Source: Herbaspirillum sp. 3R11
GTDB lineage: Bacteria; Pseudomonadota; Gammaproteobacteria; Burkholderiales; Burkholderiaceae_D
Length of the DNA stretch: 64,000 nucleotides
NCBI RefSeq assembly: GCF_004563925.1
Contig: NZ_SPNJ01000003.1
Location: forward strand, 372,001-436,000
Direction of reading: 5' to 3'
Numbering within the stretch: position 1 is the first letter of the stretch; every line of letters starts with the position of its first letter. Under the pieces are notes generated by a model that saw only the letters and a list, made by a program, of their open reading frames with translations, was not told where the DNA came from and did no database searches. The translations under genes and the position numbers were made by a program. This document shows, in pieces, positions 46,675 to 58,305 of this stretch.

Positions 46675-48822
46675 TCAGACCGGGCTTTCCTCGGTATTCC
46701 ATTCCACCCGGTTCTTGCCGGCGCGCTTGGCGGTGTACATGGCCTTGTCGGCCTGCGCCACCAGCGCGTCCTGGTCAATGTGCTGGCCTGGCTCATAGAT
46801 CGCCACGCCGATGCTGGTGGAGACGTTGACGGTCGCTGCCGTGAGGATGAACGGCCGGCGCATCGACACCAGGATTTTTTCCGCCACGCCCATGGCATCT
46901 GCCGGGCCGTGCAGGCGCTCGAGGATGACAGTGAATTCGTCGCCGGCCAGGCGCGCCACGGTGTCGACGTCACGCACCGCATCGATCAGGCGTTCGGCAA
47001 ACTTGACCAGCAGCTCGTCGCCGGCTTCGTGGCCGTATTTGTCGTTGATGCTCTTGAAACCGTCGACATCCATGAACAGCAGGCCCATCTGCTGCGGTTC
47101 GCGGATGGCGCGCGCCATCGCCTCGGGCAGCTTCTCGGTAAACGCGCGGCGGTTGGGCAGGCCGGTCAGGATGTCTGTCAGCGCCATTTCCTGCAACGAG
47201 TTGCGGAAGGCCTGGCGCTCGGTGATGTCGTGCAGGAAGGCGATGAACAGGTGGCCGGCGCGGCGGCGCACGTAACCGACCGTCATCTCGACCGGCAGTT
47301 CGTTGCCGTCGCGGCGCAGCGCGTTGATTTCGATGCGGTTGTTGATCACCACGCCTTCGCCGGTGTTGAGGAAATGCGTCATGCCGCGCCGGTGCAACTC
47401 GCGCTGTTCGAACGGAATGATCAGCTCGGCCAATTCCTTGCCGACGGCTTCCTTGTGGGCCCAGCCCAGCAGTTGCTCGGCCTGGCGATTCCATTCCAGC
47501 ACCATACCGTCTTCGTCGATGGCGATGAAGGCGTCGTGGGCGTTTTGCAGGATCGCGCGCAGCTCGGTTTCGCTTTCTTCGAGGCGGATCTGGTTTTCGC
47601 GCTGGTTGTCGAGCGACTGCTGCAGGGCGATGGCGGTTTCGTGCAGGCGCCGGGTGCGGTCTTCGACGCGCTGCTCCAGGCCCTCATTGAGCGAGCGTAC
47701 TTCGCGCAGGTAATTTTCTTCGCGCAGGACCATGGTGGACAGCGTGGTCGACAGCAACTGGATTTCGTAATAGGTGCCGACGATGGGAATCTCGGCGCTA
47801 TGGTCGCCGGTGGCGCGGCGTTCCAACGCAGCGCTCAGTGCATTCATCGGCGCCACCAGCCGGCGCGTCATGAAGAACGCCAGCGTCATCAGCAACAAGC
47901 CGACGATGCAACCGACGAACAGCACCTGGCGTTCCAGGTCCTTGAAGCCGGACATGGCGACCTGCTCAGGCTGGCGCACCAGCACGCTCCACTTCATTTC
48001 GGTGTATTCGCTGTTGAGGCCGGTGCGCGCAAAACCGGTCAGGTAATGCTGGCCGTCTTCGCCGAGTTCGCGCATCGAACCTGACGGCAGGCGCAGCGAC
48101 GCTTTGAAGCTGTCGGAGGCGATTTTCTTTTCTTCGAGTTCGCGCGGACCGAGCAGCACGGTGCCGTCTTCGCGCACGATCATGATCTCGACGTCGTAGC
48201 GGTCATTGGCCGGATTGAGCAGTTTCTTGGCGAGGTCGCGCGCCCAGGTCCAGCTCAGGTGCACGCCGAGCACGCCCTGGAACTGGCCATCCGGTCCCAT
48301 GATCGGCGTGGCGATGTCGACGAAGCGCCATGGATCGCTCATGACCGGCAGCTTCTTTTCCAGCAGCACGGCGGGATGATAGTCGCCGACGAAGAAATCC
48401 TTCTGCGCCTTCTGGTACCACGGCCGCTGCTCGACGCTCTGGCCTTCCAGCAAACCGTTGGCGGCGGCCAGCACGTTGCCGTCTGGCGTGGCGAAGCCGA
48501 TCCAGGCGTAGTTGGGAACGTTTCTTTGCAATTCGTTGAAGACCGCACGCATGCGCGCCGGATCCTTGGCCTCGCGGATCGACGGACGTTGCGACAGCAG
48601 CTTCACGTCGATGTAGCGCTCCGCCATGCTGCGGTCGAGCGCGTCCTGCATTTGCCAGGCCAGTTGATTGAGCCGCGCCTCGGCTTCGTGACGCGCATAA
48701 CTGCGCGTGAACTGATCCACCAGCGCCAGAACCGACGCCGTCGTGATCAGCACCGACAGCACAACTCCTATCGTGACCCATGAGGACAGACTCAATGTCG
48801 ATGAGAGTTTTTTGATGCTCAA
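46675..48822 (-). CDS. membrane diguanylate cyclase (Cache-HAMP-PAS-GGDEF)
   Basis: Makes cyclic-di-GMP in response to an outside signal. About 715 residues. First membrane helix near the N-terminus (VTIGVVLSVLITTASVLAL), a Cache sensor domain (YAWIGFATPDGNVLAAANG, QRPWYQKA), second helix (VLFVGCIVGLLLMTLAFFM), HAMP, coiled coil, PAS (AILQNAHDAFIAIDEDGMVLEWN) and GGDEF. The active-site motif reads AGDEF, a variant usually still active. The start is taken as the TTG at 48822 because CCGGAG lies 5 bp upstream; the frame also extends to a GTG at 48861 without a ribosome-binding site. No EAL domain. Confidence 0.88.
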   Translation of the reverse strand: MSIKKLSSTLSLSSWVTIGVVLSVLITTASVLALVDQFTRSYARHEAEARLNQLAWQMQDALDRSMAERYIDVKLLSQRPSIREAKDPARMRAVFNELQRNVPNYAWIGFATPDGNVLAAANGLLEGQSVEQRPWYQKAQKDFFVGDYHPAVLLEKKLPVMSDPWRFVDIATPIMGPDGQFQGVLGVHLSWTWARDLAKKLLNPANDRYDVEIMIVREDGTVLLGPRELEEKKIASDSFKASLRLPSGSMRELGEDGQHYLTGFARTGLNSEYTEMKWSVLVRQPEQVAMSGFKDLERQVLFVGCIVGLLLMTLAFFMTRRLVAPMNALSAALERRATGDHSAEIPIVGTYYEIQLLSTTLSTMVLREENYLREVRSLNEGLEQRVEDRTRRLHETAIALQQSLDNQRENQIRLEESETELRAILQNAHDAFIAIDEDGMVLEWNRQAEQLLGWAHKEAVGKELAELIIPFEQRELHRRGMTHFLNTGEGVVINNRIEINALRRDGNELPVEMTVGYVRRRAGHLFIAFLHDITERQAFRNSLQEMALTDILTGLPNRRAFTEKLPEAMARAIREPQQMGLLFMDVDGFKSINDKYGHEAGDELLVKFAERLIDAVRDVDTVARLAGDEFTVILERLHGPADAMGVAEKILVSMRRPFILTAATVNVSTSIGVAIYEPGQHIDQDALVAQADKAMYTAKRAGKNRVEWNTEESPV

Positions 48823-48986
48823 GATGGCTCCGGCTACGATTCCTACTGTTCGACGTGACACCGAAAGAACGGAAATGGCATCGTTTGCCTTCCTCCCGGG
48901 CGTTCCCTTTGATTCTTTTATTAGGAATACCGAAATATTAGCTGGTCAATTGCATCCGGAGCAATACTTGACGCGGGAATAAGATC

Positions 48987-49013
48987 GAAAGCTTGTCTGT
49001 CAGACAAGCTTTC
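48987..49013. promoter_or_regulatory. 27-bp perfect palindrome upstream of the diguanylate cyclase gene
   Basis: A 13-bp arm, GAAAGCTTGTCTG, its exact complement, and one central base. It lies about 165 bp before the cyclase start and about 25 bp beyond the terminator of the hpxW operon, with no T-run on either side. More like an operator than a terminator; the protein that would bind it is unknown. Confidence 0.45.
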
Positions 49014-49039
49014 GTCCATATAAGCAGGCAATCTGTTGC

Positions 49040-49062
49040 AAAAACTACCGGGGACGTCCCGG
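49040..49062 (-). terminator. terminator of the hpxW operon
   Basis: The minus strand reads CCGGGACGTCCCCGG (self-complementary stem), then TAGTTTTTG, 40 bp after the hpxW stop. Confidence 0.65.
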
Positions 49063-49101
49063 CAGTCTTCCGGAACACCTCAAAAGAGAATCAAAAGGAA
49101 A

Positions 49102-50691
49102 TCAGACGCCGGCGCAAATACCGTCCGCGCGCGGATCGGTGGCGCCTTCGATGAGGCCGTTCGGATGCACGCAAACGGCGCCCGCATGACCCATCATGTC
49201 GGTGTAGTCGGCCGTCACTTCGACGTCGTGGCCGGCGCGCCGAAGCGACTCGACCACGTCGGCCGGGATGCGTCCCTCAAGCTTGAGGTTGGTCGACACC
49301 GTACCCCAGGTCCGGCCCAGCAACCAGCGCGGCGCGCTGACGGCGGCCTGCATGTTCTGGCCGAACAGGATGTGGCGGCTGAACACCGCCGCCTGCGTCT
49401 GCGGCTGGCCTTCGCCGCCCATGGTGCCGTAGGCCAGCGTGCGGCCGTCGTTGAGACGCGCCAGCGAAGGATTGAGCGTATGGAACGGCAGCTTGCCCGG
49501 CTGCAACTGATTGGCGCCGTCGTCGAGCGTGAAGCTGGCGCCGCGGTTCTGCCACACCACGCCGGTGTCGCCGGCGATCACGCCGCTGCCGAACTCCCAG
49601 AAAATGCTCTGGATATAACTGACCACGCGTCCCTGGGCATCGGCTGCGCCCATCCAGATGGTGTCGCCCGGTTTCGGCACATGCGGCCACGGCGCCGCAC
49701 GTTGCATGTCGATCTGCGCGGCCTCGCGGTCGAGCGCCTCGGGCGACAGCCAGTCGGCGGCATCAACCGACATGTGGGCGCGATCGGTGACGTGCTTGTT
49801 GCGCAGGATGAAGGCGCGCTTGGTGGCTTCCACCAGGCCGTGGATATGTTCGAAGCCATCCGCCTCTTTGACGCCCAGACGATCGAACAGGCCCAGGATC
49901 ATCAGCGCCGACACGCCCTGCGTCGGCGGCGGCAGATTGTAGATGCGGCCGGATTGCATCTGCACCATCAGCGGCTTGACGACCTGCGCGCGATAGGCGG
50001 CGAGGTCGGCGGCGCGCAACGGGCTGCCGGCCTGTTCGAGACCGGCCGCGAATTGCTGCGCCAGTTCACCGCGATAGAAATCGTCGAGGCCGGCTTCGGC
50101 CAGGCGCGACAGGGTCGCCGCCAGCGCCGGTTGTTTCAGGATGTCGCCCAGCGACGGTGCGCCCTGCGCGGCATAGGTGCTTGCGAAACCGGGCTGGTCC
50201 TTCAGCTCTTCCCATTTGTCCTGCGTAAGCTCAACCTGCGAGCGCGTGACCGGCACGCCGGCCTTGGCGTGATGAATCGCATCGGCCAGCAGGCGCGACA
50301 ATGGCAGGCGCTTGCCGCCGTCCCAATCCTTGACCGCTTCCAGCGCTGCCGCCCAGCCGCCGACAGCGCCGGCCACCGTCAACGCCGCACGCGGACCGCG
50401 CGTCGGAATCGCCGCGTCGCCATGCTGCGCATAAAAGTCCTTGGTCGCCAGCGCGGCCGACTGGCCGCAGGCCTGGATCGCCACCGGCTCGCGGCCCGGT
50501 TCGCTGATCACCCAAAAGCCGTCACCGCCGATGCCGTTCATGTGCGGATACACCACGGCGATGGCGGCTGCGGCGGCGACCATCGCCTCCACCGCGTTGC
50601 CGCCTTCGCGCAGTACAGCGGCGCCGGCTTGCGCCGCGAGGTGATGCGGTGCGGTCACCATGCCGCCGATACAGGTCTTGCTGTACAACAT
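49102..50691 (-). CDS. hpxW: gamma-glutamyltransferase-family amidohydrolase, HpxW-like (oxamate amidohydrolase)
   Basis: An autoprocessed Ntn-hydrolase of 529 residues. The new N-terminus after self-cleavage should be Thr344 in PGDTIWMGAADAQG, aligned with the catalytic Thr of gamma-glutamyltransferases; supporting motifs are YPHMNGIGGDGFW, NLPPPTQGVSALMILGL and YGTMGGEGQPQTQ. No signal peptide, unlike periplasmic Ggt. The ATG at 50691 has AGGAG upstream. The HpxZ-like gene is directly upstream, as in the Klebsiella hpxWXYZ operon where HpxW hydrolyses oxamate, so that activity is favoured; a gamma-glutamyl substrate remains possible. Confidence 0.75.
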   Translation of the reverse strand: MLYSKTCIGGMVTAPHHLAAQAGAAVLREGGNAVEAMVAAAAAIAVVYPHMNGIGGDGFWVISEPGREPVAIQACGQSAALATKDFYAQHGDAAIPTRGPRAALTVAGAVGGWAAALEAVKDWDGGKRLPLSRLLADAIHHAKAGVPVTRSQVELTQDKWEELKDQPGFASTYAAQGAPSLGDILKQPALAATLSRLAEAGLDDFYRGELAQQFAAGLEQAGSPLRAADLAAYRAQVVKPLMVQMQSGRIYNLPPPTQGVSALMILGLFDRLGVKEADGFEHIHGLVEATKRAFILRNKHVTDRAHMSVDAADWLSPEALDREAAQIDMQRAAPWPHVPKPGDTIWMGAADAQGRVVSYIQSIFWEFGSGVIAGDTGVVWQNRGASFTLDDGANQLQPGKLPFHTLNPSLARLNDGRTLAYGTMGGEGQPQTQAAVFSRHILFGQNMQAAVSAPRWLLGRTWGTVSTNLKLEGRIPADVVESLRRAGHDVEVTADYTDMMGHAGAVCVHPNGLIEGATDPRADGICAGV

Positions 50692-50717
50692 AGATGTGCT
50701 CCTGAAACTGTCTTCGA

Positions 50718-51107
50718 TTAATTGTCCATCCACGACACGTGCGCCGCCACGATGCGCCATCCTTCTCCTTCTGGCAGGCGCAGCCAGGTGTGGCTCTGGC
50801 GTCCGGTGCGCGCTTCACCGTTCTTGCTGAACTCGGTGTTGGCGGTGGCGTAGTCGCGGCCGTACGTCGTGATCACGGTTGCATGCAATTCGCGCGCCAG
50901 GTTCTTGGGCGAGCGGCCGTTGCGGAACGCCTGGATGGTATCGTAACCGATCAGGTTTTCGGTCGCACCGTAGCGCAAGGTGTGCGGACTGTTCCAGAAC
51001 AGTTCGTCGAGGACAGCGACGTCGTTGTTGACCAGCGCGGCCTCGTAGCGTTCAAAGGCGGCGGTCACTTCGGCGACGACGTCGGGCAGGTTGATGTCAT
51101 ATTCCAT
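50718..51107 (-). CDS. hpxZ: HpxZ/AtzH-like protein (DUF3225, NTF2 fold)
   Basis: 129 residues. An NTF2-like fold with DUF3225 features: [47 protein letters not shown] and [22 protein letters not shown]. Homologues AtzH and HpxZ accompany amidases of purine, ureide and triazine breakdown; their precise role is unsettled. The ATG at 51107 is 10 bp after the fused transporter stop and the gene ends 26 bp before hpxW, so all are one operon. No AtzG/HpxX-type small partner was found in the window. Confidence 0.8.
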   Translation of the reverse strand: MEYDINLPDVVAEVTAAFERYEAALVNNDVAVLDELFWNSPHTLRYGATENLIGYDTIQAFRNGRSPKNLARELHATVITTYGRDYATANTEFSKNGEARTGRQSHTWLRLPEGEGWRIVAAHVSWMDN

Positions 51108-51117
51108 GGATACTTTC

Positions 51118-53702
<2,585 letters not shown>

Positions 53703-53706
<4 letters not shown>

Positions 53707-54581
53707 ACTTTTTTCACCTGCGCGCGGCCGAACAGGCCGTTGGGACGAATTGCCAGCACCACGATCACCAGCGCGAACGTGATGATCTGCGTGTAGCCGG
53801 AACCGAGTGTGGAGGTGATCATCGCTTCCGCGATGCCGAACAGCAGGCCGGCGATCATCACGCCCCAGGCGCTGGTGATGCCGCCGAGGATGGCGACGGC
53901 GAAGGCCTTGAGGCCGAACAGCGTGCCCATGTCGGCGTTGACGTTGAACAGCGGCGCAATCAACACGCCGGCGATGCCGGCCAGCAGCGTCGACAAGGCG
54001 AAGGCAACCGCGATGGCGCGCACGATGGGAATGCCCATCAGCCGCGCCGCATCGCGGTTCTGCACCACCGCCAGCATGGCGATGCCCCAGCGCGTGCGGC
54101 GAGAGATGCGATGCAGCACCGCCGCCAGCACCAGACCGACCACCGGGATCAGGAGCTGCAGCGGATACACGCCGAGGCCGACGCCGCCGACTTCAATCGA
54201 TGACAGGGCCAGCGGCGACGGCAGGCTGCGCGGCTCCTTGCCGAAGGTGTGCATGACGACGTTGTCGAGCACGATGCCCAGCGCCACGGTCGACATCAGC
54301 CAGGCATTGGAGCCGCGATTGGCGAACGGCCGCACCGCCAGCACTTCCACCACCAGGCCGTACAGCGCGCATAAGGCCAGCGCCAGCACCACGGCCGACC
54401 ACATCGGCCAGCCCAGCGTCTGCGAAAACGTGAAACACAGGACCGCGCCCAGCATCATGGAACTGCCCTGCGCAAAATTGACCGTCCCCGATACCGCATA
54501 GGTGATGTAAAAACCCAGCGCCATCAGGCCATACATGCTTCCCAGTCCCAACCCGCTGATCAGCGCCGACAACAGCAACAT
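53703..54581 (-). CDS. livH: branched-chain-type ABC transporter permease LivH
   Basis: An inner-membrane permease of 292 residues with about eight helices. LivH marks are MYGLMALGFYITYAVSGTVNFAQGSSMMLGA near the start and GLKAFAVAILGGITSAWGVMIAGLLFGIAEA near the end; RTRWGIAMLAVVQNRDAARLMGI is the ATPase-coupling loop. The ATG at 54581 has GGGAGAACAAG upstream; the frame reaches 54632 but lacks a better start. It lies after the binding-protein gene and a strong hairpin. Confidence 0.92.
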
Positions 54582-54607
54582 CTTGTTCTCCCTGATTGAA
54601 TCTTGTC

Positions 54608-54638
54608 GCCCGGGCGATGCAGATTGCGTCACCCGGGC
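54608..54638 (-). other. hairpin between the binding-protein gene and livH
   Basis: A 14-bp stem with two G-U pairs (GCCCGGGTGACGCA / TGCATCGCCCGGGC on the minus strand) and a 3-nt loop. Position and lack of a T-run fit a differential-expression hairpin, as in the pstS-pstC spacer. Confidence 0.55.
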
Positions 54639-54668
54639 ATGTTCGTCATCCCCGAAACCGACGACGGC

Positions 54669-55856
54669 TTACTGAGTTAAACCCACCGGCAGGATGCGGT
54701 TGTCGATGAACTGCGCCCACACGTAATCGTCGGATTGCAGCGCGTCGTGCACAGTCGGCGAAAACGGTTTGACATAGGTCTTGATCAGGCCTTCATAGCG
54801 ATCGATCTTGTAGAAGCCTTCGCGGATCGCGTCGCCGTTGGTGGAGCCGGCCTTGGCGATCGCCAGCGCGGCCAGCTGCATGCCGTCATAGGCATTGGCG
54901 ACGCCGACTGCCGGAGTGATGTCGTCCGGTCCCTTGATGTTCGGATACTTGGCCTTGAGATCCTTGACCACCTTGTCGCCGACCGGTGTCAGCTTGCCGA
55001 AGAAGCTGAAGGTCTGGACGAAATGGACGTTCCTGGCATTCGGTCCGGCCAGTTCAGTGAAGCGTCCGCCGGCCGGGCCCCAGTGCGACACCACCGGCAC
55101 CTTCCAGCCCATGCGATCAAGCGACTTCACCACCTGCGCCGACGGGCCGACATTGCCGACCAAAAACAGGGTATCCGCGCCTGCTGCCTTCAGACGCGTC
55201 AGCTGCGGCACGATGTCGACGTCGCTGGCCTCGAACTTCTCGATGCCGGCCGGCTTCATGGATTTCTCCGCCAGTGCGGCGACGATACCCTTCTCGTTCG
55301 ATTCGCCCCAAGGATTGTTGACCAGGATCAGGCCGGCCTTGCTGGTCTTGAAAGTCTTTTGCGCGTAGCTCAGCATGGCCTTGTCAACCTGCTCATCCAC
55401 TGCCGAGACGCGGAAGGCGTAATTGGGATTGGCGCCGTTCTTGGTAACGCCGGTACCGGCCGCCCACGGACCCATGAACGGCACCTTCTCCGCATTGACG
55501 ATAGGCACGATGGCCATCGACACCGGCGTGTCGAGGCCGCCGAAGATCACCGCCACTTTTTCCTTGAAGATCAGTTCGCGCGCTGCGACCACGCCCTTGG
55601 CCGGATTTCCTTCGTCGTCGCGGCGCACCAGTTCCAGCTTGCGGCCGCCGAGCAGGCCGCCCTTGGCATTGATCTCGTCGATGGCGACCGTCAGGCCGCG
55701 CGTGATGGCTTCGCCGGATTGTGCGGACTGCCCGGACAGGGCCGTGACCAGGCCGATCTTGATGGGGTCGGCGGCCAGCGCCAGCGGCGACAGGCTGGCT
55801 GCGGCCAAGGCAGCCAAGGCAGTGGCGATTGCGGTGCGACGAGTGAAGTGGATCAT
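54669..55856 (-). CDS. branched-chain-type (amide/ureide) ABC periplasmic binding protein
   Basis: A periplasmic receptor of 395 residues (Peripla_BP_6). Signal peptide HFTRRTAIATALAALAAASL, cut after ALAA. The mature protein starts DPIKIGLVTALSGQSAQSGEA, with EINAKGGLLGGRKLELVRRDDEGNPAKGVVAARELI following. The ATG at 55856 has GGGAGAG upstream, preferred over the longer frame to 55922. First gene of the minus-strand operon (receptor, livH, livMGF fusion, hpxZ, hpxW). Ligand unknown; context points to a small amide or cyclic ureide. Confidence 0.9.
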   Translation of the reverse strand: MIHFTRRTAIATALAALAAASLSPLALAADPIKIGLVTALSGQSAQSGEAITRGLTVAIDEINAKGGLLGGRKLELVRRDDEGNPAKGVVAARELIFKEKVAVIFGGLDTPVSMAIVPIVNAEKVPFMGPWAAGTGVTKNGANPNYAFRVSAVDEQVDKAMLSYAQKTFKTSKAGLILVNNPWGESNEKGIVAALAEKSMKPAGIEKFEASDVDIVPQLTRLKAAGADTLFLVGNVGPSAQVVKSLDRMGWKVPVVSHWGPAGGRFTELAGPNARNVHFVQTFSFFGKLTPVGDKVVKDLKAKYPNIKGPDDITPAVGVANAYDGMQLAALAIAKAGSTNGDAIREGFYKIDRYEGLIKTYVKPFSPTVHDALQSDDYVWAQFIDNRILPVGLTQ

Positions 55857-55986
55857 GTGGCTCTCCCGGATCTGAATTGATGAGTGGTTGGTTTTGCTTT
55901 GTTCCCGGCATGACTTATGCAAGGGCTATGCCAACTGCCACAATAAAAAATAGTTTTTGCCGACAATATGTATCTAGTATTAGAAG

Positions 55987-56005
55987 CAATAAATCACTTT
56001 TATTG
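55987..56005. promoter_or_regulatory. inverted repeat in the divergent promoter region
   Basis: CAATAAA and TTTATTG with a 5-bp gap, in an AT-rich 213-bp region between two divergent operons. A second dyad, CAATATTG, is near 56023. Candidate operator for the GntR regulator at 58302-59138. Confidence 0.4.
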
Positions 56006-56069
56006 GCGCAAATATAAATTCAATATTGCAATCAATAATGCACGGACAAAGTGCAGAAAGTGGGAAGAG

Positions 56070-57059
56070 ATGAATAAAATGATGCACGCCGCACCATCAT
56101 CGATCAGCGCCATGCAGCCGGATCAACCTGACCGCCTCGGCGCCTTGCCGGTACACGGCCGTTTCGGCTACTCGGCCATCACGCAACGCCCGCATTACCG
56201 CTGGCCCAACGGCGCCGGCCTGGCGGTCTACCTCGGCTTCAACATCGAGCACTTCGCCTTCGGCGAAGGCCTGGGCGCGCGGCTGGGACCGGCCGCCGCC
56301 GAACCCGACGTGCTCAATTACGCCTGGCGCGAATACGGCAACCGCGTCGGCGCCTGGCGCTGCCTGGAACTGTTCGACAGCCTCGGCCTGCCGGCCGGCG
56401 TGCTGGCCAACACGGCGCTCTACGACCATTGCCCGGAGCTGATCGCCGCCTTCGTCGCGCGCGGCGACGAGCTGATCGGCCACGGCCACACCAACGCCCA
56501 TCAGCAAGGCACGCTCGACGAAGCCGCCGAACTGGCGCTGCTGCAATTCTGCCGCGAGCGCATGCAGCAGCATAGCGGCCAGACGCCGACCGGCTGGTTG
56601 TCGCCCTGGATTTCGGAAAGCCAGGCTACGCCCGACCTGCTGCTGGAAAGCGGCTACCGCTACAACCTCAACTGGTGCCACGACGACCAGCCCACGCACA
56701 TGCAGACGCGCAGCGGCAAGACGCTGTGGTCGATTCCCTATCCGCAGGAGGTCAACGACATTCCGATGATCGTCGCCCGCCAGATGGACGGCAAGGACTT
56801 CGCCCAGCTCATCGTCGACAACTTCGACGAGATGCTTGATCAGTCGCGCCGCCAACCGCTGGTCATGGGCATCGCGCTGCATCCCTATCTGGTCGGCCAA
56901 CCCTACCGCCTGCGCCACCTGCGCCGCGCGCTGGAACACATCGCCGCCGCGCGCGACCGCGGCGAGGTCTGGTTCACCACGCCGGGCGCGATCTGCGAAC
57001 ACGTCGACGGACTCGAGGTCCTGAAATCGCAACCGGCGGTTGCACTGGCGCAGGGGTAA
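56070..57059 (+). CDS. polysaccharide-deacetylase-fold protein, allantoinase/imidase-like
   Basis: About 329 residues of the NodB/PuuE-like barrel family. Motifs: AVYLGFNIEHFAFGEG (where classical deacetylases have a metal-binding Asp), GVLANTALYDHCPELI, LIGHGHTNAHQQGTLDE, GWLSPWISESQATPDLL and MGIALHPYLVGQPYRLRHLRRAL. Absence of the standard Asp plus neighbours that hydrolyse amides point to a PuuE allantoinase or cyclic-imidase type role, not cell-wall sugars. Start uncertain: ATG at 56070 or 56079. The amidase gene follows after 4 bp. Confidence 0.75.
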   Translation: MNKMMHAAPSSISAMQPDQPDRLGALPVHGRFGYSAITQRPHYRWPNGAGLAVYLGFNIEHFAFGEGLGARLGPAAAEPDVLNYAWREYGNRVGAWRCLELFDSLGLPAGVLANTALYDHCPELIAAFVARGDELIGHGHTNAHQQGTLDEAAELALLQFCRERMQQHSGQTPTGWLSPWISESQATPDLLLESGYRYNLNWCHDDQPTHMQTRSGKTLWSIPYPQEVNDIPMIVARQMDGKDFAQLIVDNFDEMLDQSRRQPLVMGIALHPYLVGQPYRLRHLRRALEHIAAARDRGEVWFTTPGAICEHVDGLEVLKSQPAVALAQG

Positions 57060-57063
57060 TCGC

Positions 57064-58305
57064 ATGAACGCTCAGATCAAGACCGATAAGACCGACCAGA
57101 CCAACACCTCGCACGACAACTATGCGCGCGCCTGGGTGCCGCACGGCCGCTTTGTCGTTGCCGGCGCGCCTCAGGGTGAACTGCATGGCCTGCGCTTCGC
57201 CGCCAAGGACGTGTTCAACGTCGCCGGCCACCCCACCGGCGCGGGCAATCCAGCCTGGCTGGCCACGCATGCGCCGGCGCAGAAAACCAATCCGCTCATC
57301 ACGACGCTGCTGGCAGCCGGCGCCACGCTGGTCGGCAAGACCGTCACCGACGAACTGGCCTACAGCATCCACGGCGACAACATCCATTACGGCACGCCGC
57401 TCAATACGCGCGCGCCGGACCGTGTCCCGGGCGGCTCCTCCAGCGGCTCGGTCGCTGCGGTCGCAGCCGGCCTGTGCGACTTCGCGCTGGGCACCGACAC
57501 CGGCGGCTCGACCCGCGTGCCGGCCAGCTATTGCGGCGTGTGGGGCTTGCGCACCACGCACGGCCTGCTGTCGCGCGAGGCAATGGTGCCGTTGCAGCCG
57601 GCGTTCGATACCGCGACCTGGTTCGCCCAGGATGCGGCAGTGTTCGAGCGCGTGGGACGCGTGTTGCTGCCGTCGCGGCAGCAACCGGTGCACGGTTTCA
57701 GGCGCGCGCTGCTGCTGACCGACGTGCTGGCGCAGGCCGATGCCGTGTTCCATGAGCGGGTAGAACAAGTATTCACGGCCTTCGACGGTGCACGCACGCG
57801 CCATGCGCTGGCCGCGCCCGGCATGCTGGAAGAATGGCGGCGCACTTATGTCACCGCCTCCGCCTACGACGGCTGGCAAGTCCATGGCGCGTGGATCGCG
57901 GCGAACCGCCCGGACTTCAGTCCCGCCGTCGCGGCACGCTGGCAGTTTGCCGCCGGCGTCGATGCGTCCGATGCCGCGCTGGCGGTGCATCGCCAGGACG
58001 CCATCCGAAAACAGGTAAGCGACTTGCTGGGTGAAGACGGCGTGGCGATCATCCCGTCGGCGGCGAGCGTGGCGCCGCTGCTCAGCGCCGGCGGCGCCGA
58101 AGTCGACGAGGTGCGCACGCGCAGCTTCCGCATCACATGCATCGCCGGACTGGCCGGTTTGCCGCAGGTCAGCCTGCCGTTTTCTACAGACGCGGGCCTG
58201 CCGATCGGCGTATCATTGCTGGGCCCGGCCGGCAGCGACCTGGCGCTGATACGGCTGGCGACGGCCTTGTGGAATCAATTGCAGGAAATTCGCAGAACAC
58301 GATGA
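57064..58305 (+). CDS. amidase (amidase-signature family)
   Basis: A cytoplasmic amide hydrolase of 413 residues. The Ser-cisSer-Lys triad is visible: Lys48 in RFAAKDVFNVAG, the GGSSSGS motif at 123-129 and nucleophile Ser149 in ALGTDTGGSTRVPAS. AGGGG lies 8 bp before the ATG. It sits between the imidase-like gene and the GntR gene, with an ATGA overlap at its end. In the hpx and atz systems an amidase of this class works with HpxZ/AtzH-type partners; a half-amide from the previous enzyme is a plausible substrate. Confidence 0.87.
   Translation: MNAQIKTDKTDQTNTSHDNYARAWVPHGRFVVAGAPQGELHGLRFAAKDVFNVAGHPTGAGNPAWLATHAPAQKTNPLITTLLAAGATLVGKTVTDELAYSIHGDNIHYGTPLNTRAPDRVPGGSSSGSVAAVAAGLCDFALGTDTGGSTRVPASYCGVWGLRTTHGLLSREAMVPLQPAFDTATWFAQDAAVFERVGRVLLPSRQQPVHGFRRALLLTDVLAQADAVFHERVEQVFTAFDGARTRHALAAPGMLEEWRRTYVTASAYDGWQVHGAWIAANRPDFSPAVAARWQFAAGVDASDAALAVHRQDAIRKQVSDLLGEDGVAIIPSAASVAPLLSAGGAEVDEVRTRSFRITCIAGLAGLPQVSLPFSTDAGLPIGVSLLGPAGSDLALIRLATALWNQLQEIRRTR

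Noticed and set aside
48823-48861. GTG start for the diguanylate cyclase at 48861
   Set aside because: It has no ribosome-binding site. The TTG at 48822 has CCGGAG at proper spacing and keeps the full first membrane helix.
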